From: Acanthopleura granulata
Lineage: Eukaryota > Mollusca > Polyplacophora > Chitonida > Chitonidae
Direction: 5' to 3'
DNA: 64,000 bases
Assembly: GCA_016165875.1 (NCBI GenBank)
Contig: JABBOT010000007.1
Location: 11,248,216-11,312,215, forward strand
The first letter of the stretch is position 1. Every line of letters starts with the position of its first letter. Shown here piece after piece: positions 35,165 through 47,929 of the stretch. Position numbers and translations under genes: made by a program. The notes under the pieces were generated by a model that ran no database searches, was not told where the DNA came from, and saw nothing but the letters and a program-made list of their open reading frames with translations.

Positions 35165-38100
35165 CTGTCAATCAAACACAAGCTGCTTAGAAAGTGCTTT
35201 TTAGTGTGATTGTTCTCTCTGGAGTGGTACACAAGCAGTTCATAACCTAGTGCTCCCAAATGGCCGAGCTGAAGCTGATTCTAGAAATCCACTTTTGAAT
35301 GAAGCTGACATGCATTATGTGATATAACTGGCTGCATGCTATTAAGCCTTTTGAGTCAAAACTGCCAAGCATTCCTGACAAATGTTACGCTAATGTAAAA
35401 ATTATCACAACTGGAACTTACGGGGCAAGCATTGGTCGCAATTTACATAGATTGACGGTGTGTAAACCGCTCTATGTTCAAGGAAGATGACTCCAGGACT
35501 TTGCCAACGCATATTATTGAAAACTAACAACATTTTGTTTGCTGAGCACTTGCCAAAAACATGGTCATGGTCTTTTTCAGATGTTAGATCCAATCATGCC
35601 AACCGGCTGTTAAGACTATGTAAAAATAATTACACCCGACATTAATAGCTTCCAAATGATGCATTACATAATCATAGTATGACCCAATGGTGATAACCCA
35701 CAACACTCGCACAATGGCTGTTCTAATCATATCAGGATACCTTGCAGGGGCCGATTCCACAATGCCAAGTTCCTACATCAGTCAAAATATAAAACATTCT
35801 CACCATTCTTAGTTTTTGGTACTGGAAGTTGAAATTTGGATGCATTTGTTTTAAGGCAACATTGATGAAGTTGATAAAATTTAACTTTTAGGATGTTCTA
35901 AGATCATACTTAAGGATTCCAGAACCCCTGAGGGTTGAAATTTGGCAATTTTTTTTTTTATTTCACATTCTTATTCTACATCCTCTAAATTAAAGATGAA
36001 AACCAAATTGGGATTGTAAACACCTAAAATTGACAAAAAGTATAACATGCTGTGAACCAAGGCAGTTGTGTTTTCTTAGTTCCCCCTGATTACGGGGATT
36101 AGCTCACTGAAGTGGGTTTACCTCCTGTGAATAGACATGCCTCTTGTAAATGTGTATTGCCTCTTGCTATAAACTGTGCATGGCTACCTCTGCAGACTAC
36201 ACTAGCAGACCTATTAACTAAAACAAGTGTTAATCACCCCACCCGGATGCCATTGGAGGTGGGGTCTATAAACACACTGTAGCAGGGTTTGCTCAGAAAT
36301 GTCAAGATAAAACACCACTTTGCACTATGATGGAACAAGTTAAGACTTAAAATTTAACAGTAAGTAGGTGCATATGTTCCCATTTTAACTGCAGGCAGGA
36401 CAATTTGTGATCAAAATTAAATGGCAAACTAATTAATGATAAAATTTGTCCCACATAATGCTCTTCCAGACATTTTGGTCTTTTTTTCCCTTTCTAGTTT
36501 TGAGATGGTTGTGTGGTGAAATACTTTTATTTCTTGCTTATTTTTCAACATAATGCTATGAAACGTGGCAAATATGTAGCTAAATACCTAAGCCAAAAAA
36601 CAGTACCACATATTTTTGACATCTTTTTTAGTTTTAAAGATATCAGAAAAAGAACATCAAAGTTTCCAATTTTTTTTAATTTTTAAAGTTTTAACTTTAA
36701 ATGATCACTCAGACTAATCTAAGATGAATAATAAAAATCTGTGGGACCATTTTTTAGTTTAAATAGCAAATTATCCACTTGAGCAAGAAAAATTTGAAAA
36801 ATTCTGAAAATTGGCGAAAATACAGCTATATGAAAAACTCATATTTTTTTTCCCAATTTTCTCTCCATTTTAAATAATATTAAAAGCTACGTAAATTTAA
36901 AAGTTTTTTTGAAATCAGCAGTTGTATACCTTTCAGAACATATATACATGGGGCCCTCTCTGATAACTATTTTGGGATACACAAATCAAAATGGGAAAAA
37001 TGGCCCACAAGGCGTTTCAGTATCCTTAAATTTGAATTCCTGTGATATGCAATTTTTGGCGCATTACGTAAAAAAAAAAAACGTATGCACACCAATTGTC
37101 TATTTACGGCATACATGTCCATTGTAAGAATTTCTTTCACTAAGAACTTTACTGATCACCTTGATGATCACCTTGATGGTCACCTTGATGGTCATCAGTA
37201 TTCACAGAGGTAAAAACTCAGGAACCACGAAGAAGGTGTAACATTTCGTCAAACGTAGGTACCATGGCGTCAGACCTCAACGGCATGTGTCGTCCTGGTA
37301 GTTATGTTTGACACAATTAATGTAAATGACCTAAACACAATTTGTCAAAAAAAAATGCATTTTTAGAGGCAAATGAAGGTCTTACAATATTACTTTGGGT
37401 GCTGGAACTTACGCTACGTTTTTCCAGTAGGGTATGACCCTATCTTCCAAACATGCCTCCGAACACCTTTCTAAAATAAATACAACCCTCAGAATCAGTA
37501 CCAAGGCATTCAGAGAATCCCAACAGTTCGCCTGCTATGGAAGTCAACGAAACAATGCAATCAGAATACAGATAAAAGTTGTAAAGTGTTGTGGTGGTGG
37601 GAGACGTAATTGTTAGGAGTCCATGCACAAAACTGAAGCAGTGGTCTATGATATGCAAATTCTGTTCTGTGTTTGGCAATCCCTGAACAAATGCAACCCT
37701 GTGAATGCCTGAGCAAACGTTAAGTTACGGTAGTAAAAAAACTTCAATGTGGAGTGTTCAAGTACCAACTGGAGTGATCTTTGATATACCTAACTTCACG
37801 TTATTTGCAATACAGGCCACGAAACTGGAGCGAAAGGAAGGATCATTCCCGCATGCAGACCAGTTACAGCGAGACATCCCCGAGAGAGTCACCACAAATA
37901 TAGCGCTTTAACTGCGTTGTGCTTAACAGCCCATTTCTTTGGGGTTTTTTTCAGTTGAATTTCGAGGCTACCATTACTGATGACGCTGTTTTGTGGTCAC
38001 ATTAGCTGAGGGCACTTCGCATGTACCAGATGGCTCACCATTGGTGGCCATTTTGAAAAGTCTCGTAACCTACTCATGGTCCTGAAATGTCTTGAGAACT

Positions 38101-41100
38101 TCGACTTCATTTTCGTCCACAGGCACTACTTAAATCTTCTGAACACAACTGATAAAGAGCATACACAATTTTCATTGTTGTCGATTTTTATTAACCTTCA
38201 ATCCATGTATGAGAGCCTATTAAACAGGAGCTAAAACAAGCTTAACCTTCAATCCATGTATGAGAGCCCATTGTACCTCTCTCACACCTCGCCTTACTTC
38301 GTACAGGCCAGCTAAAAATGAGCAACTTTATCACAGGTGAAGTTTTAGGTCCTTCAGGGTACTTACACCCTGTTTGTAAAACAGGCCTTAGCCCATCAGT
38401 ATATAAAACACCATGATAGCCGTTTACCTCATTAACCTTAACCCAGATGCTTTTTAAAAGCGTATTATTAAACTGCATGGGGTCAACGAGGATGAACCCT
38501 GTTTTTGCCGCTCAGCTCTGATGTACATGTAGGTGCAAGCAAAGGTGAGGTTAAACTGGTGGATATAATTACACCAGCTATTAGGGGCAAGCAGCCAAAC
38601 TATTGCACACCCCTACACGCAAGAGAGAGTACCTGCTGACCCTTTCTATAACAGAGAAATACATGCACTACACAGATTAATGGTAAAACTCCACCTCATG
38701 TGCTTTGAGAAGTGTCAACTAATATTTATGTTTATGAAATATTACCCTTCTCTTTACCGGCCACACCTTAAAGCTGTCAGCAGCAATCAGTGCATTGTGG
38801 TAATTTCTGCCGACTGCTTGACACAGGTACCTGTTTTTTGTTTGTTTGTTTTTTTACTCATTTGAATGGTGTTAATTGTCATACTCAAGAATTGTTCTCT
38901 TACAGTGGCACTGAGGTTTATTGGAGGAGGGCATGGAGTGCCTGCTACTCATCCTTCACCAGGTAACTGGCATCAACCTCCCTACATAGCTAAGGGGGGT
39001 AAGGCCATCCTCCAAAATATGTTCGTTGGGCATAACCAGGCCGGCCCTTCAAGAAAGGGCCCTACTCAAAATGTTTTTATTGGTGTTTTATTGAAAGTTT
39101 TGTTTTCTCTTCATGTTAATTTGTTTAAAATCCCTATTTTTTCCAGAGCAAGAATAAAAAACAAAGAATTACCCCCTGAGTTTCTTGTCAGAGAGTGTGG
39201 TTATGCCTAACAAACAATTTTTTAAGACTGACCTGAGAGCTTCATAAACGCTGCCTCATCAGACAGTAAGAGCGAGTCACCAGTAATTAAACGCAACCTC
39301 ATCCGACGGTAACAGCGAGTCACCAGTAATTAACCGCAACCTCATCAGACGGTAACAGCGAGTCACCAGTAATTAACCGCAACCTCATCAGACGGTAACA
39401 GCGAGTCACCAGTAATTAAGCTCCTCAAACATGCAGTGATTTTGTTAGGATCTGCAACCTCTAGGACATCTGTCCTGAACACGCCCAATTCAGTGGGTCA
39501 TTTCAGGATCTAATAGGTCATAATTCCGTAAGTAATTCCATAAGTATTATTATGACTATACTATTCCTTATTGTATAAGGAATAGCTAAATACAGTAGTA
39601 CTGACATGTCTGTTGAATTTTCTTGGCGGTCTTTTCAAACGCTTTGAAAATGGTACAGGAAAATAAAATAAACACAGAAGATCTTTCACAAAAAAAAACA
39701 CCCAGTAAAAAATCTTTCAAAAGTTTCAGGATGGTAACACACCCAATTAGTCCAGGCTTCTCTGTTTGTTTGTTTTTTGCGAACGACTATAACAGGGATT
39801 CATAGAATTCAAAACAGTACAAACTGAAACTGAAAAACTTCAGTTTTCAGGGGGTGCTAAATTGTTTTCAGGGGGTGCTAAATTGTTTTCAGGGGGGTGC
39901 TAAATTGTTTTCAGGGGGGTGCTAAACTGAGTTTAAAAATTATTACCAACCAATGTGGAATCAAAATTTGCCTTTATGCTTCATTGTGTAGTTATCTGTA
40001 CATTTCTATAAATACTCACTTCACAGTTTCACTCTTCAAGTGATTTTGAGAAGAGCAAAAATATGACCTTTTCGGAAAAAAGAGGAGGAAACCTGCAGCA
40101 CGGCCTAACAAAATTACATTTACAGGTTGAGATAGAATAAAAAGAAGTTAAAAGTAGAACTTGAATCCAAAAAATGTTAACAATTTCATACATACATTAC
40201 ATTTATGAGTGGCTTTCAGTGAAAGACCTAACTGAAAAACCTTTCTTTGGTTATTTCTCAAAATATGCCCTGAATTAATATCGAAAGTGAGTGACCTTCT
40301 TTGTTTAACAACTCACTTGTTGAACATTAAATTTCTTTTATCCCCAATTCCTACTGAGTTGCTAGGATGCCCTAGTGAATATTTCATTTACTTCTGGGTC
40401 TACTTTACCCTAGGAAGGGACCTTGTTTGCTGACAGTCAGTGTCGTTTGTGTCCTCAGAACGAGACAAATGTATGACTTCTTCTGTTTAATACAACAGCA
40501 ACGTGAACTGTGACAGGAACGATTGACGAGTTGTCTTTTGCAAAAGAATGGTTTTCTCGAAGGCAAACAGAGAAAACAGTGTGTCACGCACTGTGAAGAC
40601 TCTGTTTATGGCACCGAAATTGAGCATAGTTATAATTCTGTTACTGGAATTGAGATTTTACGGGAGAGAGCTATCCAGGAAATTTCTTTCTCAGCAAGTT
40701 GGCTGATCTGGAGAGCGATAAACATATGAGTGCAATGTGTTCAATCAGATTCTGGCGTCATAAATGGGGCAAGTTTGGCGCCAGTCAGGTCGTGTAATGA
40801 ACATCATACTGTATCAGTCTTGGACATTTAACACCGTGAGAAGCAGGTCGGAATTGTCATATTATGGTCATCGTTACATTGGAAAGTGAACATATATTTT
40901 ATGCATCAGGTGAATTTATCGAGGACTGAAAATAAATATTACAGTCTAAAAAGTTATGGTTCAATAGCTGAGACCAACTAGCTCAAATGGGTCATTTAAA
41001 AAATGGATAGGACTATGACCGAGGACCAACGTTTATCTGAATCCCTGAACATGTCCCAGTGCACGTGTTCATCGCTCTCCTTAGTTTCCATCAGAATTCA

Positions 41101-43351
41101 TGAACAAGGCCAAGGTCTTTCAGGGATAACATAACTTTATGAGTCTGAAAATAATGTCAGAGAAAAATCAGCTTAATATGCTTATCTCTGGACTTAGTCA
41201 AATGATATCTTAGGCCATCCTTAAAAAACTGTTTGTGGTGCATAACCAACCCTATGAGAAAAGATAGGGTTAATCCATAGGGTATTTGTCGTTTTTTTAC
41301 TCTGGCTCTAGAAAAAGTTAGGGACTTTGAAGATAACTCAACATGGAGAGAAACATAAAAAACAAAACTTTATCACAATACCAATAGAAACCTTTGAATA
41401 TGGCCTTTTTGTTAGAAGGTCGGGTAAGGTTACCCCACATACAAACACATTTTTAAGGATGGCCTTAGGTGTGCTACAGTTCCATAAACATGAAGCCTTA
41501 GATTATGGAGCTGAACTTACCACTGGTGTTGTAGACCGTGATGATGACTGTAACAGTGTCATTGACAGACAGTCTCGTACGAAGCTGGGACTTTTTGTAC
41601 AGAATGATTTCAGCTGCAGTCATCGATTCCAGACCTTTGGACAGGCTCTTGTCCAAACTGAAGGTCAGCATCACGTCTTCCATACCTGGAACATCATCTG
41701 CAACACTGAGTTGATTTGCCTGTGTGTAATAAGGAAATTCAGCTCAACATCATACAACTACATGAAGAGTTACATGTATGTATGTGGGTAGGTATGTAAG
41801 GGTACTTGCGCTACTGTCGTCTGTAAGTGCCTCACTCTGAATGTTATTTACTGTTTTGTTTTGTTTTGTTTTTTTAACAGGAGCCATGATAAGCATTTTT
41901 TTGGCAGGTGACATAAAGTCAGTCACCCATTAGAAGTTCTCCACATCTCCCCAATTTTAGTACCACTATCTATCTACGTACTTCCGTAGCTAATTCAACT
42001 ACCGGTATAGATTTTATTGATTCTTCATGTATATACACATACATGCACAGGTAGAGATTCATAATTCCATTTCCTTTTATACAAGAGACTTTAATTAACA
42101 TGTCAAAAGCAACTGAAATTTGCGAATCAAGCGGCAGAACTCTGGCACTACTCCCAAGGAAACTGAGTGGAAGTTTGTACGACTCCACTGGTATAGCGAC
42201 AAATATCCAAATATATATATCCAAATATCAAAGCGACAGTGGAGTTCATGTGGGACTATTTAGACACAATGATCTGATCAGATACCATACATGTACCTTG
42301 GCTCGAGGAGTTGAACAAAAAGCGACTTGGGCTATTGTCTGACCTACACTATTATCAGGCCTACACTATTATCAGGCCTACACTACTGCCCGTCATACAT
42401 GTGATTTTGTTTTGATTATGGGTGACTGACACTCACAGATTCACTTTACCTGTAGTTAAACAAGTCAAACTTTCCACTGCTATTCTTTGGCCATGTAGGC
42501 TGCCAGTGTAATGTTTCACCACTAAACCCCAAGAACCACATGGCAGTTTCATAACATCGATAAAATGAAAAAACGTCCATATCGGCCTTTGTATCTAAGA
42601 ACATTATCTGGCTTCAATTTGACACATACGAAATTATTTTAACAAAATTAACTGACGATTAACTGTCACAACCACAACACCATGCTTTGTGCCATTTAAA
42701 ACTGAAACCAATAAAAACCATAACCTAAACCTTAAAAGCCTGAGTTTTACGGGGAAAAAACGAAATTCGAACTTGGCTATTAAATGTAGTTTTTCTTGCC
42801 AAGAAGTATGACTCACATTTAACATCGACTATGTAGGAACATAATTAACGTAATGAACATGAACCGTCATTTTTATTTAAGATACAGTTCCTTCGTGTCG
42901 TTTTTTAATTACCTCGAAGTCAAGTCCCATATTTGTATAAACTCGAAGTGAAATCGCCGAACACAGCGATCGGCGATTCTGACACGGTTAAAGGCTGTTC
43001 GAAGAGGTGACTAACTTTACCTGTTGTTGGTTCCGTCAGAGCTGCCACGACACTAGGCTCTTTACGCGGCCGCTGGTCACTCCTCCGTTCACTCATCATC
43101 GCTGACCACACGGACAGCAGATAAGCATGGGGTTGAGAAGCATCCGTAGAGTTTTCGGCCGTGCTCTGGAGCTCTGATAACTTCAAACCTTCTGACACTA
43201 TGCCACTGGACTGCAACAACGACTTCATCCGAGACGAAGCTGCGTCATAACCTGGGAAAAGATTCCCAGCTTCCTCTTCTTCCGTACCCCCGCTTTCACA
43301 CAGGAAGCTGAAGACAACTGAACAGGTCACCAGTAGACGACCCACGGGCAT
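34389..43351 (-). CDS. TGF-beta superfamily ligand precursor, six-cysteine type (Nodal/BMP-like, unresolved)
   Basis: Secreted growth-factor precursor of 427 residues from three exons in phase: 43351-43021, 41697-41521, 35164-34389. Residues 1 to about 18 form a signal peptide (MPVGRLLVTCSVVFSFLC). The propeptide contains AYLLSVWSAMMSER (about 76-89), a TFSLDKSL beta-strand region and N-glycosylation sites. A basic run, RRMRRKARR (about 299-307), is the likely furin site, leaving a mature domain of about 120 residues. It has VDFHADLRWTWIKFP, NFCAGVCPSP, SCVPIKL and a C-terminal CACL. Only six cysteines occur in the mature part (322, 351, 355, 392, 424, 426); the residue before C392, normally the inter-chain Cys, is Ser. 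The C-terminal half (NSTNNAFI, PPTSCVP, TEDCACL) most resembles Nodal by eye; the DFHADLRW segment is closer to TGF-beta or GDF15 types. Family certain, subfamily open. Confidence 0.92.
35910..37029. mobile_element. TTAA-ended DNA element, family 5, long copy
   Basis: Starts ttaaggattccagaacccc and ends cagtatccttaa. Shares blocks in the same order with 46105-46756, with about 400 bp of extra sequence in the middle. In TGF-beta ligand intron 2. Confidence 0.65.
37145..37195. repeat. 15-bp tandem repeat
   Basis: Repeats of tgatgatcaccttga / tgatggtcaccttga. Confidence 0.8.
39003..39233. mobile_element. MITE family 1, copy 2
   Basis: Ends ggccatcctccaaaat..gttgggcataacc and ggttatgcctaacaa..ttttttaagactgacc, an inverted pair. 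Confidence 0.65.
39244..39420. repeat. 43-bp tandem array, about 4 copies
   Basis: Unit aaccgcaacctcatcagacg then gtaacagcgagtcaccagta and att. Confidence 0.9.
39845..39930. repeat. about 22-bp tandem repeat, 4 copies
   Basis: Unit ttttcagggggtgctaaatt with one extra g in later copies. Confidence 0.9.
41213..41464. mobile_element. MITE family 1, copy 3, with TTA target duplication
   Basis: Near-perfect ends ggccatccttaaaaa and tttttaaggatggcc, flanked by TTA on both sides. A 3-bp TTA duplication suits a PIF/Harbinger (Tourist-like) origin. It sits 57 bp past the donor of TGF-beta ligand exon 2. Confidence 0.75.
41521..41697 (-). CDS. TGF-beta ligand exon 2: propeptide
   Basis: 177 nt; acceptor gtgttgcag, donor gtaagt. 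Joins exon 1 as TT-DDVPGMEDVMLTFSL and continues ESMTAAEIILYKK, the typical 'tAAELrLy' propeptide strand. The phase matches both neighbours. Confidence 0.88.
43021..43351 (-). CDS. TGF-beta ligand exon 1: signal peptide and N-terminal propeptide
   Basis: The ATG at 43351 is chosen because a hydrophobic signal sequence follows at once. It encodes 110 codons plus one base and ends at the donor gtaaag. Acidic TEEEEAG, then AYLLSVWSAMM, the propeptide motif equivalent to YMLxLY of other ligands. Upstream on this strand an ATAAAAG box lies about 45 nt before the ATG, possibly TATA-like. Confidence 0.88.
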
Positions 43352-44155
43352 TATGGAGGTTCAGGTTTTAAGCCTCAGTCTACGACGATTCTCTCTTTTA
43401 TTCATGTATTATCTGACACCTCGCCGCTTCACGTCGAAATGTGGCGGCGAGAAACTTTGGGTAACGTAAAATTCTGCACCTGCCGCAAGTGAATACGGTC
43501 TAGAATACTCTTCAGTTGTGCGAGGCTTTATAATCACATACACGTATGCATGTATACATGTATATGGTGTATATGTTTTCGGTGAAATCAACACCTAACT
43601 GTTTTGCTTGTCAAGAAAAAGTGGGTCGGTTTCGTTTGATGCAAATCAGATCTGACAACCACTGGCATCAGTCCATCTATATGAAAATGGACACTGTTAT
43701 TTTAAAATTCTGACATTGATGCCACTACAGGGTGGTCCATAAAAAACGACCTATTTTGTGCACTTTGCCTGATTATGTGGACTTGTAGATTATATTACAG
43801 TAAAATGTGGCAATGAAAAAAACAAAACAAAACAAAAAACATGCATTATGGTGGTATTGCTTTCAAAACATTTATATAGCTGGCTGTCACAATACCTGGC
43901 TAATGAATACAAAAAAATAAATAAATAAATAAAAACCGACCACAATTGTTGAAAAGGACCTAAACGTGTAATCTGCAATCTGCCATGTAGTCAATCAAGT
44001 TTCAGTTCAATACAATGAACCATTTTGAAGAAAAAAAAAATCCACAAAGCAGTGGTGGAATAAACCAGAAAAACTTTTACAAGAAACAAAAAAAATTGGA
44101 TGACATCTCGTACATGTGAAAAATCAGAAGAATCTCAGTTCATGCATGAAACCAT

Positions 44156-44465
44156 AAATGTCTGGCACAACCTGCAAAACCTACATTTGGAGAAACCAGA
44201 AATGTCTGGCACAAACTGCAAAACCTGCATTTGGAGAAACCAGAAATGTCTGGCGCAAACTGCAAAACCTACATTTGGAGAAACCAGAAATGTCTGGCAC
44301 AAACTGCAAAACCTACATTTGGAGAAACCAGAAATGTCTGGCACAACTTGCAAAACCTACATTTGGAGAAACCAGAAATGTCTGGCACAACCTGCAAAAC
44401 CTACATTTGGAGAAACCAGAAATGTCTGGCACAAAGTGCAAAACCTACATTTGGAGAAATCAGAA
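44156..44465. repeat. 44-bp minisatellite, 7 copies
   Basis: Unit aaatgtctggcacaacctgc then aaaacctacatttggagaaa and ccag. Open in several frames because the unit is stop-free in all plus-strand phases. Confidence 0.93.
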
Positions 44466-44629
44466 ATCCCTCTGGAAAAAAAAAATCATGCAGAATGCCT
44501 TTCTAGAGATCTAGATGAATCTTAACACCAGAAAGTTTGCCTTAGTGAATATGTATTTAAACCAGAAAGCCTTCTTTGTGCCTATACATTATACCTGCAA
44601 ATATCTACACATAGTACAACATCTGTACA

Positions 44630-44855
44630 TGTATCTGTATTTAATGTGGAAATATGAAAGTTTCAGGATGTCCAGCAGCAAAGAAAGAAAGAATTTGTGA
44701 CGTTACTTTGCTTCAGTGTGTTCAACACGGTCCAAAAAGTAGCACCTCATTCTTTATTTCCTTTGTTATCCCTTTAAAAAGTTCCCAATAATAAAGAAAA
44801 AATATTTTGAATCAGCATGAAATGGTCTTTTTTAAAATGTGGTCTGTTCTTTTTA
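44630..44855. mobile_element. single arm of the composite repeat seen at 1378-2236
   Basis: Shares ctgtatttaatgt, gtgacgt, acggtcca and gaaatggtctttt with 2010-2236. Its end runs into a 36-bp tandem array made of the same terminal sequence. Confidence 0.55.
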
Positions 44856-45078
44856 AATAATGTTTTTTTTTTAATGTTTTCTTTTCTTTTAAATAATGGT
44901 CTTTTTCTAATGTGGTCTGTTCTTTTAAATAATGGCCTTTTTTAAATGTGGTCTGTCCTTTTAAATAACGGTATTTTTTAAATGTGTGGTCTGTTCTTTT
45001 AAATAATGATCTTTTTTAAATGTGGTCTGTTCTTTTAAATAATGGTCTTTTTTAAATGTGGTCTGTTCTTTTAAATAA
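44824..45078. repeat. 36-bp tandem array, about 7 copies
   Basis: Unit aatggtcttttttaaatgtg then gtctgttcttttaaat, similar to the terminal part of the repeat at 44630-44855. Confidence 0.85.
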
Positions 45079-45879
45079 ACCAGAACAGCTTCTGAAAGCT
45101 GAAGACATTCCTGAAGAAACTAGAAAGCTTATGAACTGATATGAAACTGCCTGAGGAAACCATTAATAATTCAGAATCCAGAGCAATCAGTGTGAACCTG
45201 ATATAGCTTTCTGGCGAAAAGTCGGAAGACTCCTGTATCCTCCAAACTGGTAGTCAATAATTTAGAAGCCTTTGACTGAAAAAGAAGAATTACAAAACCA
45301 GGCTTGTCCTCACGTTTGCCAGGGATAAATGCAATGTCTTTCTTTATTGATTGGTGCTCTTCTGTCACTGCTCTAGAATGTTTCACTGATACCTATGTCA
45401 GATGTCAGGATTAGTGTAAGAGGACACCATGCCAGCAGAGCCTAGTGGACACCACAGGACCTCGAGGGTTACCAGACAAACCTCCCGGCGTAAGGCCAGA
45501 ACCAAACCAGACAGAACAGTGGCTCACTGTACACAGTTAAAGCCATAGATGAATAAATTTAAAATTAAAATTTAAAATTTTGTCACATTATGTTCAGTTT
45601 TTGGTTCTAGCATGTCTAATAGCCAAAATTTTGTAACATTCATGAAGAATGTCAGAATGTTAATTTCTGGGCCCCACAAATAATCCCTATAATTGTATTT
45701 CAAATTTTGACTTTAAGCTGATATGGTTTTGAGGAATCGGCCCCTGGATTTGCATATAACTAGCCTAGTTGGCTGGTCAAGGGCGTGTGTCTGATTCTTT
45801 ACTGAGGCAGTCCACATCACTCCAGCAACCAGAAACCTGGCTGTTCTAAAGTGTTCACACAAGCATATCTGGATGTAAC

Positions 45880-46025
45880 GAGAGAAAACTCGTCAACTTG
45901 TTGATGGTGGGTTACCCAACGCACTTCAGTTTCCTCCACCCGTAAAACTGACGGCATCATGTAAGTCTAAAGGGCATGGAGTTCATCAGCAATCTCATTA
46001 TTAAATAAATTCTAACACTTTTGAA
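45880..46025 (+). mobile_element. SINE-like fragment
   Basis: cagtttcctccacccgtaaa, then ggcatcatgtaagtct and an aaat end. Weak match to family B. Confidence 0.35.
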
Positions 46026-46104
46026 TAACTGGGGCAATTTTTGACAATTTTTAAGCTGCTAGCATTTATCTCTAAATTCATGCCAAAACCAAAGTGAAGC
46101 CACT

Positions 46105-46756
46105 TTAAGGATACTAGAATCCCTTAGGGGTGCATATTGGTTAATTTTTTTTTATTTCACATTCTTATTCTCCAATCCCCCATCTTTCCTCTCAGACAAA
46201 GACAAAAGTCAAGTTGGAATTGTACATACCTTAAATTTGACAAAAAGTATGACATGCTGTGAATCAAGGCAGTTGTGTTTTCTTAGTTTCCCCTGATTAG
46301 TGTCACACATAAGGCTCCTCCAGAGTTTTGAGATGGTTGTGTGGTGAAATACTTTTAATTCTTGTTTATTTTTCAACGTAATTCTATGAAACTTGGCACA
46401 CGTGTATCTCAATACTTAAGCAAAAAAAGGTCCCACCAATTTTTTATATCTTTTCTTGTTTTAGAGATATTAGTAAAACAACGTCACAGTTTCAAACACA
46501 TTTTTTTTAAGTTTTAACTTTATATGATCATTAAGAACAATCTAAGATGGATATTAAAGACCCGTGGGGCCGTTTTTTAGTTGAAACAGTAAATTATCCA
46601 CTTGGGCCCCAAAACTTTGAAAATTAATGTAAACGTAGCATTTTGAAAAACAGCTCTGTTTTCTTTTTAGACACATACGGCCATATTTGATCAATATTTT
46701 GGCATACACAAGGCAAAATTTGAAATTCTGCTTACAGTTGCTTCTAGTATCCTTAA
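46105..46756. mobile_element. TTAA-ended DNA element, family 5, short copy
   Basis: Perfect 15-bp terminal inverted repeats, ttaaggatactagaa and ttctagtatccttaa. Ending in TTAA on both sides fits a TTAA target (piggyBac- or Kolobok-type), but no transposase is present. Confidence 0.75.
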
Positions 46757-47929
46757 CAACCGTGGTCAGTGAACTATGTTGACGTGGGGGTTAATGCAAG
46801 ACAAAAAGAACAAAAAAATTTAATACCTTCCAATTACATGTACGAGCCCAAAATCCTATAATCAAACAGAAAACTTTCATCACTGCAGAATACCTTTGCT
46901 GTCAGTTTGCAACCGATGTGGTGCTGCATATACAGCTTTGATCTCAACCAAGAAAGAAAAAGATCAAGAAAGTATAAAAGTGTGGCCTTGTCCAGACACT
47001 TTTTGGTATTAAACACGCTTTATCCAAACTGTAGTAGGAGCAGCGAGCTGCATTGCAGACAAGCTCTTATTAGAAGTGTATCGTTTTTATATAATGAGGT
47101 TCTCTGGCCCTCTAGAAAATAAAGCAAGAAAAGAATCTCACATCAAACAAAGGTTCTCTGTACCTTTATGAGTAACAATTTCAGTGGTTTCAATAACATA
47201 ACAATTAAGTCATCATGAATAATCAATCATAGCTGACATTGTTATTCAAGCAGGCAGAGTTTACTGTTTCGTGAGTTACAAGATTTGCTTCCCTTAGTAG
47301 AGCCAGGCCTGGAGAAACCACTTACCAAGCAAACACTTTCAAGGTAACATTTTCAACCTTTTTTTTTTTTTCTTTTTTTTCAACCATTTTTTGGAGAAGA
47401 TATCTACATATATTTGAAAATATAATTCAAAAACGTGACTATGAAAACATATATTTTATTTTAAACATGATCAACGATATTACTTCTACTATATGCTGAT
47501 GGACCAGAGATATGCATGAGGAAAATAAACATATGTTTATCTGGGGAGACACAAAAAATAAAAAAATATATACTTAAATTCTCTTACAATGGTCCCACAT
47601 ACAGAGACATCATCATAAAAATCCTGTCACAAAAAATACATGGGATTTATTTGGTCCAAGCATTTGGTTTGCTCCCAGTCAAAATATCATGGACTCAAAC
47701 CAAACAAAAAGTAATGCTTGATGTATATCTGTAACAATCAGAGAGAACTGATCACAAAGACCTAGTTCACCAGTAATGCTCAAAGCACAATAAATTAGCT
47801 CGTAGAACAGTCACTTTGAGACAGCCTGGCAACGTCTGTGACACAATTATTCGACCACCTTGAGCCAGACAGAGCTGCTGTTACCTGGCCCCTGACAAGA
47901 ATATTGACACAACCACAGAGAGTTAACAG

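Noticed and set aside
44100..44525. Overlapping open frames with repeated 'NQKCLAQ'-like text
   Set aside because: Product of the 44-bp tandem repeat; several frames are open at once and there is no start context, domain or splice support.
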